Notes under the pieces: model-generated
Seen by the model: only the letters and a program-made list of their open reading frames with translations
Databases searched by the model: none
What the model was told of the DNA's origin: nothing
Translations under genes and position numbers: made by a program
DNA from: Tetrastigma voinierianum
Taxonomy: Eukaryota; Streptophyta; Magnoliopsida; Vitales; Vitaceae
Direction of reading: 5' to 3'
DNA length: 64,000 nt
NCBI GenBank assembly: GCA_016808115.1
Contig: JAEQBH010002191.1
Coordinates: 806,001-870,000, forward strand
Part shown: piece after piece, positions 9,768 through 20,300 of the stretch
Position numbering within the stretch: the stretch's first letter is position 1
Layout: every line of letters starts with the position of its first letter

Positions 9768-11539
9768 TGTTAGCGATTTTCTGCAAACGCACAGGTCGCA
9801 TAAGTAATACAATCAACAAACAAGTCTAGATATTGATCCCACAAAGAAGGTGTGGTTTTAGCGAGGATTGAGTACCTCGGCTACTGAAATCGTTCACTAC
9901 TTAAGTGACTCGATGACTCGAGAAGAATGTTTTCTAAACTAAAATAAGAATAAAATAAAGCAAAACAAATCTAAAATTGATTTTCAAAGATTCACAAGTA
10001 AATGGGTTGATTTTAAAGAAAAACTCTAGGAAATGATGCTAGGGCTGATTGTCTTCGTTGATGCAATTATGATTTATATTCATGAAGTGCCGGTTGAGCG
10101 AAAATATACTTGTGTTTGTCCAAGGAAACCGGTATGAGGTTTACACTTCCGTGTCTCCCCTCAATTTCTCACACCTAGTCTCTATTCTCCTTTCAGTCCA
10201 TTTAGGTCATGAAATGTGATACTTTTAGAAGGCAATTCTTTCCTTGGGAATCCTATTGGTCACCTCTTGGTCCATACAATAGGATTGCCTGGACTATGTT
10301 CGAATCGATCACCTCTCGATCCATACGATCCTCACATAATGCTAAGGTGGCGATTCCCCCAATAGAATCCATTTAGTACATGCATTCCTAATTTCCCAAA
10401 CTTCTTTGACTAGGTTAGGTTGATTTTGTCAATTGAGACACATTTGGGGGTAAAGGTTAAGGCCTAAGGGTATATTTCCAACTATCATTTTGGAAACCCT
10501 TTGTGCACTAGGTCTTAAACTCACTTCCTAACATAAATCAATTAGGCAAAACCATAATAATCCAAGAATTACACCAACTAACATCAACATAAAAATAAAT
10601 TCACAAAATCATTCTAAAAAGTATATAAATCAAACATCAACTTCAAGCAATCAACCCTAGAGGATGTTTAACCACTCATTACAACCAAGAAATCCAACAA
10701 AACCATGTTTAACATAAACATAATGATGAAAGACACAAAGAGAGAGTTTAGGAGATACAAAATAAATGAGAAATGAGAAATGAAATTGCCCCCAAACTTT
10801 GCTCTACAATTGCAAGATACCTTAGTAGTTGGCTCAAACTCGGGCCTAAAACAAAGTAAAAATAAAAATCAAAACCCTAAGTGATCAAGAAGAAGAGAGA
10901 GGAGAAACCTCAAGATGCAGTGTCCTCCTTCCAAAAACCGAACCCTAACCAAGTCTATAACACACCTATTTATAGGTAAATGGAAAATGGGCCTCAGTGG
11001 CTGCCTGGCTTGCTCGACGCCCTTCGTTGAGGTGAAGGCTCCTTCGCCTTGGCGAACCTGTAGCTATCTTGTTTGCATGGCTCTAGTTCACCTTGGAGAA
11101 GGCCTTCGCTACAACGAACAATGGCTTCGTCATGGCGAACACTTTCTGAATTCAAATGATCATAATTCTCTCATCCAACCTCTAAATGCAATGATTTTGG
11201 TCTCTACGGAAAGCTAAGAGAGATTAAAATCTATCTACATGAAGCTTGGAGTCATTGGAGGCCACTAGGTTGACTGAAAATTCACAAACGCTTGAGGTGT
11301 TGTATGGTTAGGTTTGAAAATCCTCCCTCAGACTTCACACTAAAGCCGTAGATCTTTTCGTTCGAACTGAACAAAGATCTTTAGACTCCACTGAAAGCTC
11401 TGAAGGTGTAGAATCCATCCATATCATGCTTAAAGCCATGGGAGGTCATGGTACAACCCATTAATTCATCTTTTTGGCCCTCATTATGCTCTCTTTGCTT
11501 TAAAATGTTCCTAGAGCCATAGGATTATAAAATTAAGCA
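9768..11539 (-). mobile_element. LTR-B, long LTR of an Athila/Tat-type element
   Basis: 1772 bp from TGTTAGCG (9768) to AAGCA (11539), TG...CA on both strands. The 3' end on the minus strand is fixed by the primer-site sequence that follows it. The inside shares architecture with LTR-A and LTR-D: constant 'aagtctagatattgatcccac' type sequence near the primer site (about 9825), long A/T-rich middle, a CTTCGCC/GGCGAA word cluster (11020-11140), and the recurrent module (11161-11240 and 11349-11422). There is no internal coding region of this element, so it is a solo or near-solo LTR with a fragment of a second LTR attached. No clean target duplication was found. The open frame at 10915-11217 is not credible. 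Confidence 0.75.
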
Positions 11540-11985
11540 TTGGAGCTGTTAAAAACACTATAAAAGCTTATGATTGATAGGTGATTAATGGTATAAAAAA
11601 ATGTATGAAAATCACCTATCAATGTGGGAGGAGACATGGTCGTCGAGAACATGAGAGGGTGCACACTAGTCCCATATAACCAATGGTTGGACATCATGGA
11701 CTTCCAATAAGAAAAAGGAAGGCTCCTTCGTGTGGTACTCATTGAGGATGTTACTACATTTGACTTGTATTTTTGATATTGTTAGTTTTTTGGATGTTGG
11801 TACATGTAATGTGTATTTTGGATACTTCTACTTATAATTCATGTTTTGGATATTATTGGTACTTTGGATGTTTATTTCAATCTATTGAAAGGTGTTGACT
11901 TGGTTAATTTGGTTTGATTAATATTGGATAAAATGTTGATCATGATGTATACATGTGATAAATTTATGATTTGTATTAGAGATGA
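11540..11985. other. spacer between LTR-B and the foldback element
   Basis: No gene recognised. 11760-11900 contains imperfect repeats of a TTTTGGATATT-like word. A short perfect stem near 11577-11609 (GATAGGTGATT and AATCACCTATC) flanks a small loop. Confidence 0.45.
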
Positions 11986-13011
11986 AGAACTACAAGAAAT
12001 TAAAAGTTTACTTACTGAAATTTTTGTAGGTAATAGCTGAAATTTTGTAGGTAATTTAGTTTACCTACTGATTTTCTGTAGAACATAGTTGTTACATCTA
12101 TGTTTTGAATTCATTTCACATGCTATTTTTTAGTACTTTATATCCATATTCATGTAAAACTCATAAAAATTCCTCTAAATTTAGTTTTGTAGGACTTTTT
12201 ATGAAAAGCAAGTGATTTGGAAAGAAATGAGCAATATGTTTCCAAAAGGAAAGTCAACCGGGTGTCTCACAGGGCGTCATTAGGAAGGTGAATTTTTCTG
12301 TATCCATCTGGAAGATTAAATGGTTCAACTTCATCCATGGTTTCATTCTACATTCAAAGAGCTTTCCAACGACGCCTCGCACGCCCAAATCCGAGTTAAA
12401 ACGAAGAAGTTATGAACCCGACAAGTTGGAAAATAAAATAAGTTGCTAAGCAGAACATACTGTTGCGACACACCCACTGTCGCAACCAAAGTCGCAACAC
12501 ACTCACTGTCGAGACATAACTTCTTCATTTAAACTCGTATTTGGGCGTGTGAAGTGTCGTTGGAAAGCTCTTTAAATGTAGAATGCAACCATTGGTGGAG
12601 TTGAACCATTTGATCTTCTAAATGGTACAGAAAAATTCATTTTTCCAATGACGCACTATGACACACCCAATTGACTCTCGTTTTGAAAACATGTTGCTCA
12701 TTTCTTGCCAAATCATTTTTTTTCCATCAAGAGTCCTACAAACCAGGTTTAGAGGAAATTTTATGAGTTTTACATGATTATGAATATAAAATACTAAAAA
12801 ATAGCATGTGAAATGAACTCTAAACATGTTGCGTATTTACCGACTGAATATTTTTATAGGTAAATCTTAGTAGAAATTGTAGGTAATTCATGAAAATTAA
12901 TTCTTTTGCCAATTTGGTAGGTAATATGTCGATGAACCCTTATTTTTACCTACCAAGTTGTATCAGTGGATAAATTCAGTAGGTAAACTATCAAATTCTT
13001 GTAATAAAGTG
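11986..13011. mobile_element. foldback DNA transposon with CACTA-like ends
   Basis: A large inverted repeat: arm 1 about 11986-12425, arm 2 about 12500-13011, separated by about 75 bases containing GTTGCGAC/GTCGCAAC words. Arms match over most of their length with small indels (for example CATTTCACATGCTATTTTTTA occurs forward in arm 1 at about 12114 and inverted in arm 2 at about 12812). Tips are ACTACAAGAAAT at the left and, inward from the right, CACTTTATTACAAGAATT. The ends carry repeated GTAGGTAA/TTACCTAC words, like the short subterminal repeats of CACTA (En/Spm) elements, whose canonical tip is CACTACAAGAAA. No transposase. The foldback structure is certain; CACTA membership is probable. 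Confidence 0.7.
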
Positions 13012-13049
13012 TTCAATATAAAAGTTGTTTTATAGAATGACTTAAAGGT

Positions 13050-13800
13050 GTCTATTGAAGTAACATCTTTAGAATAATTACATATTTACGGTAAATAAAT
13101 ATAAATGCAGTTCCTTCAAAAGACACTTTCAAGCAATTGAAAATTTGAAATTTTGAAAATTTTGAATGCGTCTCAAAGACATTTTCACTAGAATTAAAAT
13201 TTTCAAAATTACGGCGCGTCAGCACTTTCAACGAAATAATGCATATGTCTCTTCTCAAAAATATTTTCGGGGCCAGAATTAAAATTTTCAAAATGTCTTT
13301 TAAAAGCCACTTCAACGAATAACAAATTGCTCTCTTTAGTTATTAATTTTTCAAGATAAATTCAAAATTTTCAAAATTATGAAGATGTCTCTTCAAAATA
13401 CACTTTCAATTAAATAGTGCAAAGAACTTTCAATTAAATAGTGCAAATGTGTTTATTCAAAAGACACTTTTCATTGTAAATTCAAAAATTTCAAAATAAT
13501 GAAGATATTTTTTCAAAAGACACTTTCAACGAAATAAATAAGAAATATATATGTCTTTCAAAAGACACTTCAAAGGTAGAATTCAAATTTTCAAAATTAC
13601 AAGATATATTCATCAAAAACACACTTTAATATTACATTTAGAAATTTTAGAACGAGACACTTTCAATTTTTTGATTTCAGAAGTTTCATCTTCGTGTTAG
13701 ACACTTCATCTTAAATTAAAAATTTTAAAATTGTAGAAAAGCTCAGCGGCTTTTAATCGACACTTTCAAAAAATGTCTCTTTGCACATGGCACAAACTAC
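13050..13800. repeat. degenerate tandem array built on an AAAAGACACTTTCAA word
   Basis: About eight diverged units of 70-95 bp. Each has a TTCAAAAGACACTTTCAA-type core, often followed by an ATTCAAAATTTTCAAAATTA stretch. The array is A/T-rich and non-coding. It lies just outside the foldback element and could be subterminal repeats of another DNA transposon or a decayed minisatellite. Confidence 0.65.
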
Positions 13801-14230
13801 ATTAGATTTTAAAATATTTTTAAACCTATTATAGTTGAAGAATTTTTTATTTTTTTTAAACTAAATGTCTAAAAACCCCCATTTTACAATGATTTTTTTT
13901 TGTCAATATCAATGATATCATAGAACATTCAACATTTTTAAAATCAATATTTTATTTTTGGAGCTTGAAATTAATTATGTATAAAGTTGGTGCTCATTTT
14001 GTTATTTACTTAGAAGGGAGGGATCAAATTGCAACCCCATATTGTATGGCTGTATCAGTATGGGTAGGTAGAAAATGACTTGATTTGTCCATTTGGCAGT
14101 TGTTGATAGGCCACAACCGTCTTCGTCCACAGGTCCACCCTCTTCCTCCTCCTAACTCCTTGCTCTGCATCTCTTCTTTCTTTCGATTTCTCTCTGTTCC
14201 AGTATTGACTTCCCTTGCAAACCAACAGAC

Positions 14231-14974
14231 ATGGCCGGGGCTCTAGCAGGAGGAGGAGGAGGAGCTCTTCTCTCGGCTTCTCTCCAAGCTCTATTTGATC
14301 GGATGGCTTCCCGCGACGTCCTGACCTTTCTCCGGGGACATAAACTCAGTGATACGCTCCTGAAGAAGCTGAAAATGAAATTTCTGGCAGTGAAGGGAGT
14401 GCTGAATGACGCCGAGGCCAAGCAAATCACGGATTCAGATGTCAGCGATTGGGTGGATGAGCTGAAAGATGTGTATGATGCGGAGGACCTGCTTGATGAT
14501 ATCGCCACAGAAGCTTTACGCTGCCAGATGGAGTACTCTGATTCTCAAACTCAGGTATGGAACATCAACTTTTGTGAGGGGATCAAGTCCAGGGTAGAGG
14601 ATATCACTGACACTCTAGAACGTCTTGCACAAGAAAAAGATGTTCTCGGCTTGAAAGAAGGCGGCGTAGGAGACAATTTGTCAAACAGATGGCCGGCGAC
14701 TTCGTTGGTAGATGAGTCTGGGGTGTACGGTAGGGATGATAATAGAGAGAAGATTGTTGAGTTTTTACGGTCCTATAATGCAAGTGGGAATAAAATAGGT
14801 GTGATCGCCCTGGTGGGTATGGGCGGTATTGGGAAGACCACACTTGCTCAGCTGGTCTATAAAGATAGGAGAGTGGTGGATTGTTTTGATCTTAAAGCAT
14901 GGGTTTGTGTTTCAGAGGAATTTGATCTTGTCAGGATTACAAAAACCATTCTTCAATGCTACAGAATTCATTGA
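14231..14974 (+). pseudogene. CC-NBS-LRR resistance gene, truncated after the P-loop
   Basis: 247 codons open from ATG at 14231. Residues 10-130 are a coiled-coil Rx-N-type domain with an EDVID-like motif (DVYDAEDLLDD, 80-90); VYGR at 165-168 starts the NB-ARC domain; the P-loop GMGGIGKTTLAQ is at 196-207; the RNBS-A region (FDLKAWVCVSEEFD) at 219-232. The frame ends seven codons after TKTI. Intact members of this R13L1-like class run to 1000-1400 residues with Walker B, GLPL, MHD and LRRs; all of the NBS after RNBS-A and most of the LRR are missing. Remaining LRR tail sequence resumes at about 15105, so a deletion of several kilobases joined the two parts. In the family the NBS binds ATP/ADP and switches intracellular immune receptors on; this product could at most be a CC plus partial NB fragment. 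Start chosen because the Met precedes the conserved N-terminal helix. Pyrimidine-rich leader upstream. Confidence 0.9.
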
Positions 14975-15104
14975 GAGTGAATTGATGCATAAAAGCCAAG
15001 CAGCTCTGCAGGTCTGGTTTTGTAAATTGTTTTTCTTGTATAATTTTATGGACCTTGAATTTTTTTTTTCATTGGCTAATATGCCAAAATCTGATGGTAG
15101 GCTT

Positions 15105-16450
15105 TCGATCCACCTTCTCTTAACAAATTCTAGCTGTCTCGCAATGATTTCGAATGGGACCATTTTTCCGCTGTAGGTTCAATTCATTCCTCTCATCTTG
15201 GACAACAGTAGCCGAGATTTGTTGCATTCAAAGACTTATGAGTTGGTACTCTGCTGAAGGAATTACAGAAGCTCAAGTCTGATGGAGAGTGGAGTATGCA
15301 GCAGCCTCTATGATTTCAGTTGGTGAGATATTTCAATTGCTTTGGTTTAACTATCTAATCTACAAATGAAAATATTCATAACCTCATATGAATTATTTTC
15401 CAGGGTTTTTTGAGCCTTCATCTGCATTGATGTCTTAGCTCTTCTCTGAAAACAACAGGTAGCTCTTCTGGACTTACATCATTTTCAACCCAGGATAGAC
15501 CTAATACTGAATTCCACTGAAGCTGAAACAAAAATATTACTGCCCGAGGTTCTGTCTTTCATGAATTTATTCACTATGTTTATATGGCGTCTAAACGAGC
15601 TAGACATTTACATTTTCAGTAGTCTATATTTTTTCATTTCTCTTTTTCAGCTTTGATTAACTCCAGATATTCTGTTTAGGCGCCTCAAACTCAAAATCTT
15701 CAGCTTCTGTCATGCCATCTCCTTCTCATTTACATGGTTGTCATCTGCCTTTGAGCTTTACCTTATTAATGGTAAGATAATCATAATAGTATTGCATTGG
15801 TTAAGCATGGATGCATTCATGCACAACACTTCATGCTTTCGGTTTGTAACATTACAAGGTTGTCCTGAATTTATATTGCCTATGCAGGATCTTCCCTCCA
15901 GCCTAAGTTCACTACAGTTACAAATTGTGAGGAACTTGTATCCAAGATCGAGTAGGGCCTGCAAAGACTGGCCTCTCTTACCTCTCTCAAAATCTCAGGT
16001 CTTCCAAAACTCAGGTCCCTGGATGGTTTGGAGCTTCAACGGCCCACGTCTCTCCTAAAATACGAGATCTCTGACTGCCCAATGCTCTAATCCTTGACAG
16101 AAAAACTGCTGCCTACTTTAGTTCCAGCAATCCAGAACTGCCCTTAGCTGAAAGGTCATTTCAAGTTTTGGACAGGGGAAGATTGGCATCATATAGCCAC
16201 AGATTCCAAACATTGCGATCGATGACCAAATTTTATAGTGAAGCTAGCATTCCACCAAAATTTTTTTATCTAGTACTGGCTCTGTCCTTAAGGTAATTTT
16301 CTCATGAAAACTGATTTGCTTAAATAGCAATTTTAATTTGATACATTATATTAGGAAAGATATGATTTAAAATTTCTATATATTATAATAATTTCTTGCT
16401 TCCTTTAAGGTTTTTAATAATTCTTCACTCTTGTAAATTGATGTTTCATA
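15105..16450 (+). pseudogene. LRR tail of the CC-NBS-LRR gene, copy 2
   Basis: Downstream of the truncated gene on the same strand. Contains broken LRR coding: DLPSSLSSLQLQIVRNLYPR near 15890-15950, a SGLPKLRSLDGLELQR-type repeat near 16005-16040 read through frame changes, the LLKYEISDCPML segment, and near 16190-16235 the C-terminal WHHIA and IPNIAIDDQ words in different frames. Those words end R13L1-type proteins, so this is the gene's natural 3' end. The sequence is close to 5985-6970, but longer. Sequence between 14985 and 15105 contains a splice-donor-like CAG|GTCTGG, but a functional intron is doubtful because the LRR frame is already destroyed. Confidence 0.75.
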
Positions 16451-17217
16451 TATTCATATTCAAACTTTCTTGTGCTTACAAATGGTAGTAAGAGCTCTGA
16501 ATTTTCTTATTTTAAATTTGTGATTCTTAGGGAGATACTTGGAAAAGAGAGAAGGCGAATCACATTTCAAAGTCATAGCAATGCAGAGTATGGTTTTGCT
16601 GCACCAAGGTCAGGGTCGGCCAAGTGGAATCTTACTTAATACATCAAGAACTCATGATCAAATCTGCAGATTTTCAAAACAATTTGATAGCCTCTCACCA
16701 TGAACTACCTTTTTTTTTCCCCTCTGTTATTGACCTAGGTTAACAAATTATAAACTAATTGATACCAATTAATTTCCATAGATGAATTTTAAGAATTCAG
16801 TAGTTGAGGCTACTCATGAGATTCTATTTTTATTAGAATTTGAGCTTTCTTTCCTTGTTCAGATATAAGTGCAACAAAATTTGACTGTCAAGTTCTGCTG
16901 ATTTAATGGTGCCCTGTTTGTTTCAGATGGTGCCATTGAATCTTTTTGGTGTCATGGAGGAGGAAGCTTGCCACAGGCCTCTGCAATACAAGGCCTTTGG
17001 TTGAAACTGAGATTTGAAGACTTCCAACTCCTTTTTCTGAGCTTTAAGCTTTGAGATTTTACTTCCAAGTACGGACAAAGAAAAAAAAGAAAGCAACAAC
17101 AATTGATTCACTCAAGTTTTATATGGAATGAAGAGGCTCTCATAAATAATATTATTTGTACTCCATTGGTTTGTCACCTGGAAGTTTACCTTTGTTTCCC
17201 ATTTTTTCTTTTCGGGG

Positions 17218-17219
<2 letters not shown>
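16451..17219. other. no gene recognised
   Basis: A/T-rich sequence downstream of the resistance pseudogene; possibly its former 3' untranslated or intergenic DNA. No conserved coding signal on either strand. Confidence 0.5.

Positions 17220-17255
<36 letters not shown>
17220..17255. repeat. (TA)n microsatellite
   Basis: Uninterrupted TA run of about 36 bases. Confidence 0.97.
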
Positions 17256-17343
17256 CAATTCGTTAATAATGAGAAAAAGTTGTTTGAGTTTGTTTACAAA
17301 CATTCTCAAAACAATATTTCATCTAAGGTTTGTTTTGGTCATG

Positions 17344-20300
17344 TTTTTTTTTTTTTTATATATCAAGACCAAAACTTACTATGAAATAGCAAAGATCAAT
17401 ATAGAACATGGCTCAATGATGCTAGGGTCATTCCAAACCTTAAAGCCAACATTAACAATAGTATTTATGGCAATAGTATGGGCAACTATGTTGTTTTGCC
17501 TTTTGGTAAAAGCAACAAAAAAAATAGGTTCTCCTTACAAAAGGGATAAACAATCTTTGATCAAAACACCTAACTCGCTAAGATCGGCAACTCTTTTCTA
17601 TAATGCCTAAACAACCTGTAGCGAATCTAATTCAAATATCACTCGGTACAAACCCAGATTCTTGATCCAAGACAATGCTTCTCTCAAACCCATAGCTTCG
17701 AACTCCCTGAATTGAAATAAACCATCCACTAGCCGAGAGGCACCATGCATAAATAAGCCTTGTGAGTCATGAACCACAATTCCCCAACTCGATTTGCCTT
17801 CTTCATGGAATACAGTCACATCAATATTGCATTTTACAAAACTTGGTGCGAGTCGTTGCCAACATTGCTGAACAGAGCATGGCCTAGCCTGACTGTCAGC
17901 TTTAGTGCTTTCTTGAATAGAAATCCAATCAAACAGACATTCAAGCACCAAGTAAACCATTCTAATCGATTCATGCACCAAGTAAACCATTCTCTCTGCT
18001 GATTCATGAAAACCATTCCAATATTGATCATTCCGTTGGCGCCATATAGCCCAAATAACAGCACTAATTTTTCCTATGGTCTCCTTGTCCTAAGTATTTA
18101 GCAGTTTAAAGAACCACTCTACAAGACTTTCAAAATTATCAGCTATAGAGTCAATCAAACCAGTCACATTCAACTTCGACCAACAAGATATAGCAAAAGG
18201 GCAAGAAGTAAATAAATGTCATACATTCTCAAGGCCATTCTCACAAAAAAGACAAGAGGCAACAACATCTATACCTTTTGACTGGAGTTGTAACTTTGTA
18301 GAAAGAACACCTTGGCACAGTCTCCAAGTATTTAGCTTTGAAGATCTTGTAAACTAGAGTATCAAGAGCAAAACAAAGCTTCCAACCAATCTTCCCTAAC
18401 ATAGCAATACTGAAGCAATGAAGATCACGAAAATCCATACCTCCACTTTCCTTCTTCACACTCGGTTTGTCCCACGCCAACCATTTTATGCCACCTTTGC
18501 CATCTTTGCTCGATCCCCGCCATAAAGAATTAAGAATCTTTTGAATTTCATCAAGAATAAAGGTAGGTAGCATGAAGGTACTCATATAATATGTGGGATG
18601 GATCAAGTAATCGACTTGATCGCGATCACTCGCCAAATGGATGTGTCATTTTATCTTAGCCTTGAACCCTTTCCACACACGTTTTGCTGTAGCTGGAAAC
18701 CATCTTTTTCTTTCCAATTAACAATGGGAGTCTGTGTACCTCCTAGTATTGAGTGGATGTGATACACCCATAACAGAGGACAAATGAGTTGCAATATTTG
18801 AGTCCACATTCGAACTGAACATGATACCAGACTTCAAAAAATTTACCCCATGTCCACTAGCTTCCTCATATTGGAGGAGAAGCTTCTTCATCACATTGTA
18901 CTCAGTCTCTAAAGGTCTAAAGAAAAATAGACTGTCGTCTGCAAAAAGAATATGAGAAACACTCGGTTCAGTCCTACTTACTCGTCACCCATGTAGAAGC
19001 CTCTCCTCACCCTACTCCTTTCGATGTTTAGATAACCCTCAAGACATATGTAAAGAGGTAAGGGGACCATGGATCCCCTTGCCGCAATCCTCTCTTTGGA
19101 ACAATGGGCCCAACCTCCATACCATTCACCAGTACATTATATCTCACTATAGAAACACACAACATCATAACATCGACCCATCTACTATCAAAACCCAACT
19201 TCAACATGATCCGTTTGAGAAAACCCCAATCTATTTTGTCGTAGGCTTTACTAATGTCGATTTTGAAGGCCACATCCCCCTTTTTACCTTTACTCTTCTT
19301 CTTCATATGATGAATGATTTCGAATGCCACTAAAAAGTTATCCGTAATTGAACTTCCTGAAACAAATGTTGACGCTTCTCATGAGAGATAATCCGGTGTA
19401 ACAACTTTCAATCGATTCAAGCAAAACCTTAGCCAATATTTTGTACTTCATATTACAGAGCGCTATTAGCCAGTAATGTTGCATAGATTTTGGCTTCTCA
19501 AGCTTCGGAATCAAACATTTGTTCGTATTGTTTACTGTTGGAGGAAAGCACAAATTATTCATCCACTCCATAATATCCCGATAGATATCATCACCTACAA
19601 GATCCCAAAACCATTGATAAAACGCAGGTTTGAATCCGCCAGGCCCTTGCAATTTACCAGGGTGCATCTGCATAACAGTCTCCTTAAATTCATCCTTAGA
19701 GAATGGTGACAACAGTGCAACATTTTCTTCATTCATAACTATGTTATCAACACAATCCAACACTTCATCATACTCTACAAGCATCATCGTAAAAATAGAG
19801 CTTTAAAATAATCAACTACCGCCGAATGTGCCTTCATCCGCTTAAACCCACTTCTCTCTCTTCATTGATCAAACCAATAATCTCATATTCTTTTTCGCTA
19901 AAGCACTCGCAGATGAAAGAAACGAGTATCGAGTCAACGCCTGGGCGAGTTTCAAAAGAATTTCAATCTTTGCCTCCAAGATGTAGCTTCTCGTCTAACT
20001 GGGGCTGGACAAAGTGGCTTCAAATTCTTTACCATTTAATAGACACCTCATCAGGTTTAAACCTGAAAAACTCTAGCTCTTTTTTTCAATTCCCTTCTGA
20101 ATCTTAAAGCTAATTCCTTTCCCCGAGTTAAAAGAGAATCTGCACAAGAGGTCAATTTGCTCACGGATGCACCTGACGATTCAAACCAAGCATTAGAAAT
20201 TATTTGATTTTAAGTTTGGTTCAAACAACCAACTATTTTCAAACTTGAATTTCCTACTTCTTAGCTTTTTAGCAATTACCCCATTTGTCTGCAAGAGAAT

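Noticed and set aside
14152..14508. Serine-rich open frame on the minus strand
   Set aside because: It is the opposite-strand shadow of the coiled-coil coding region of the resistance gene.
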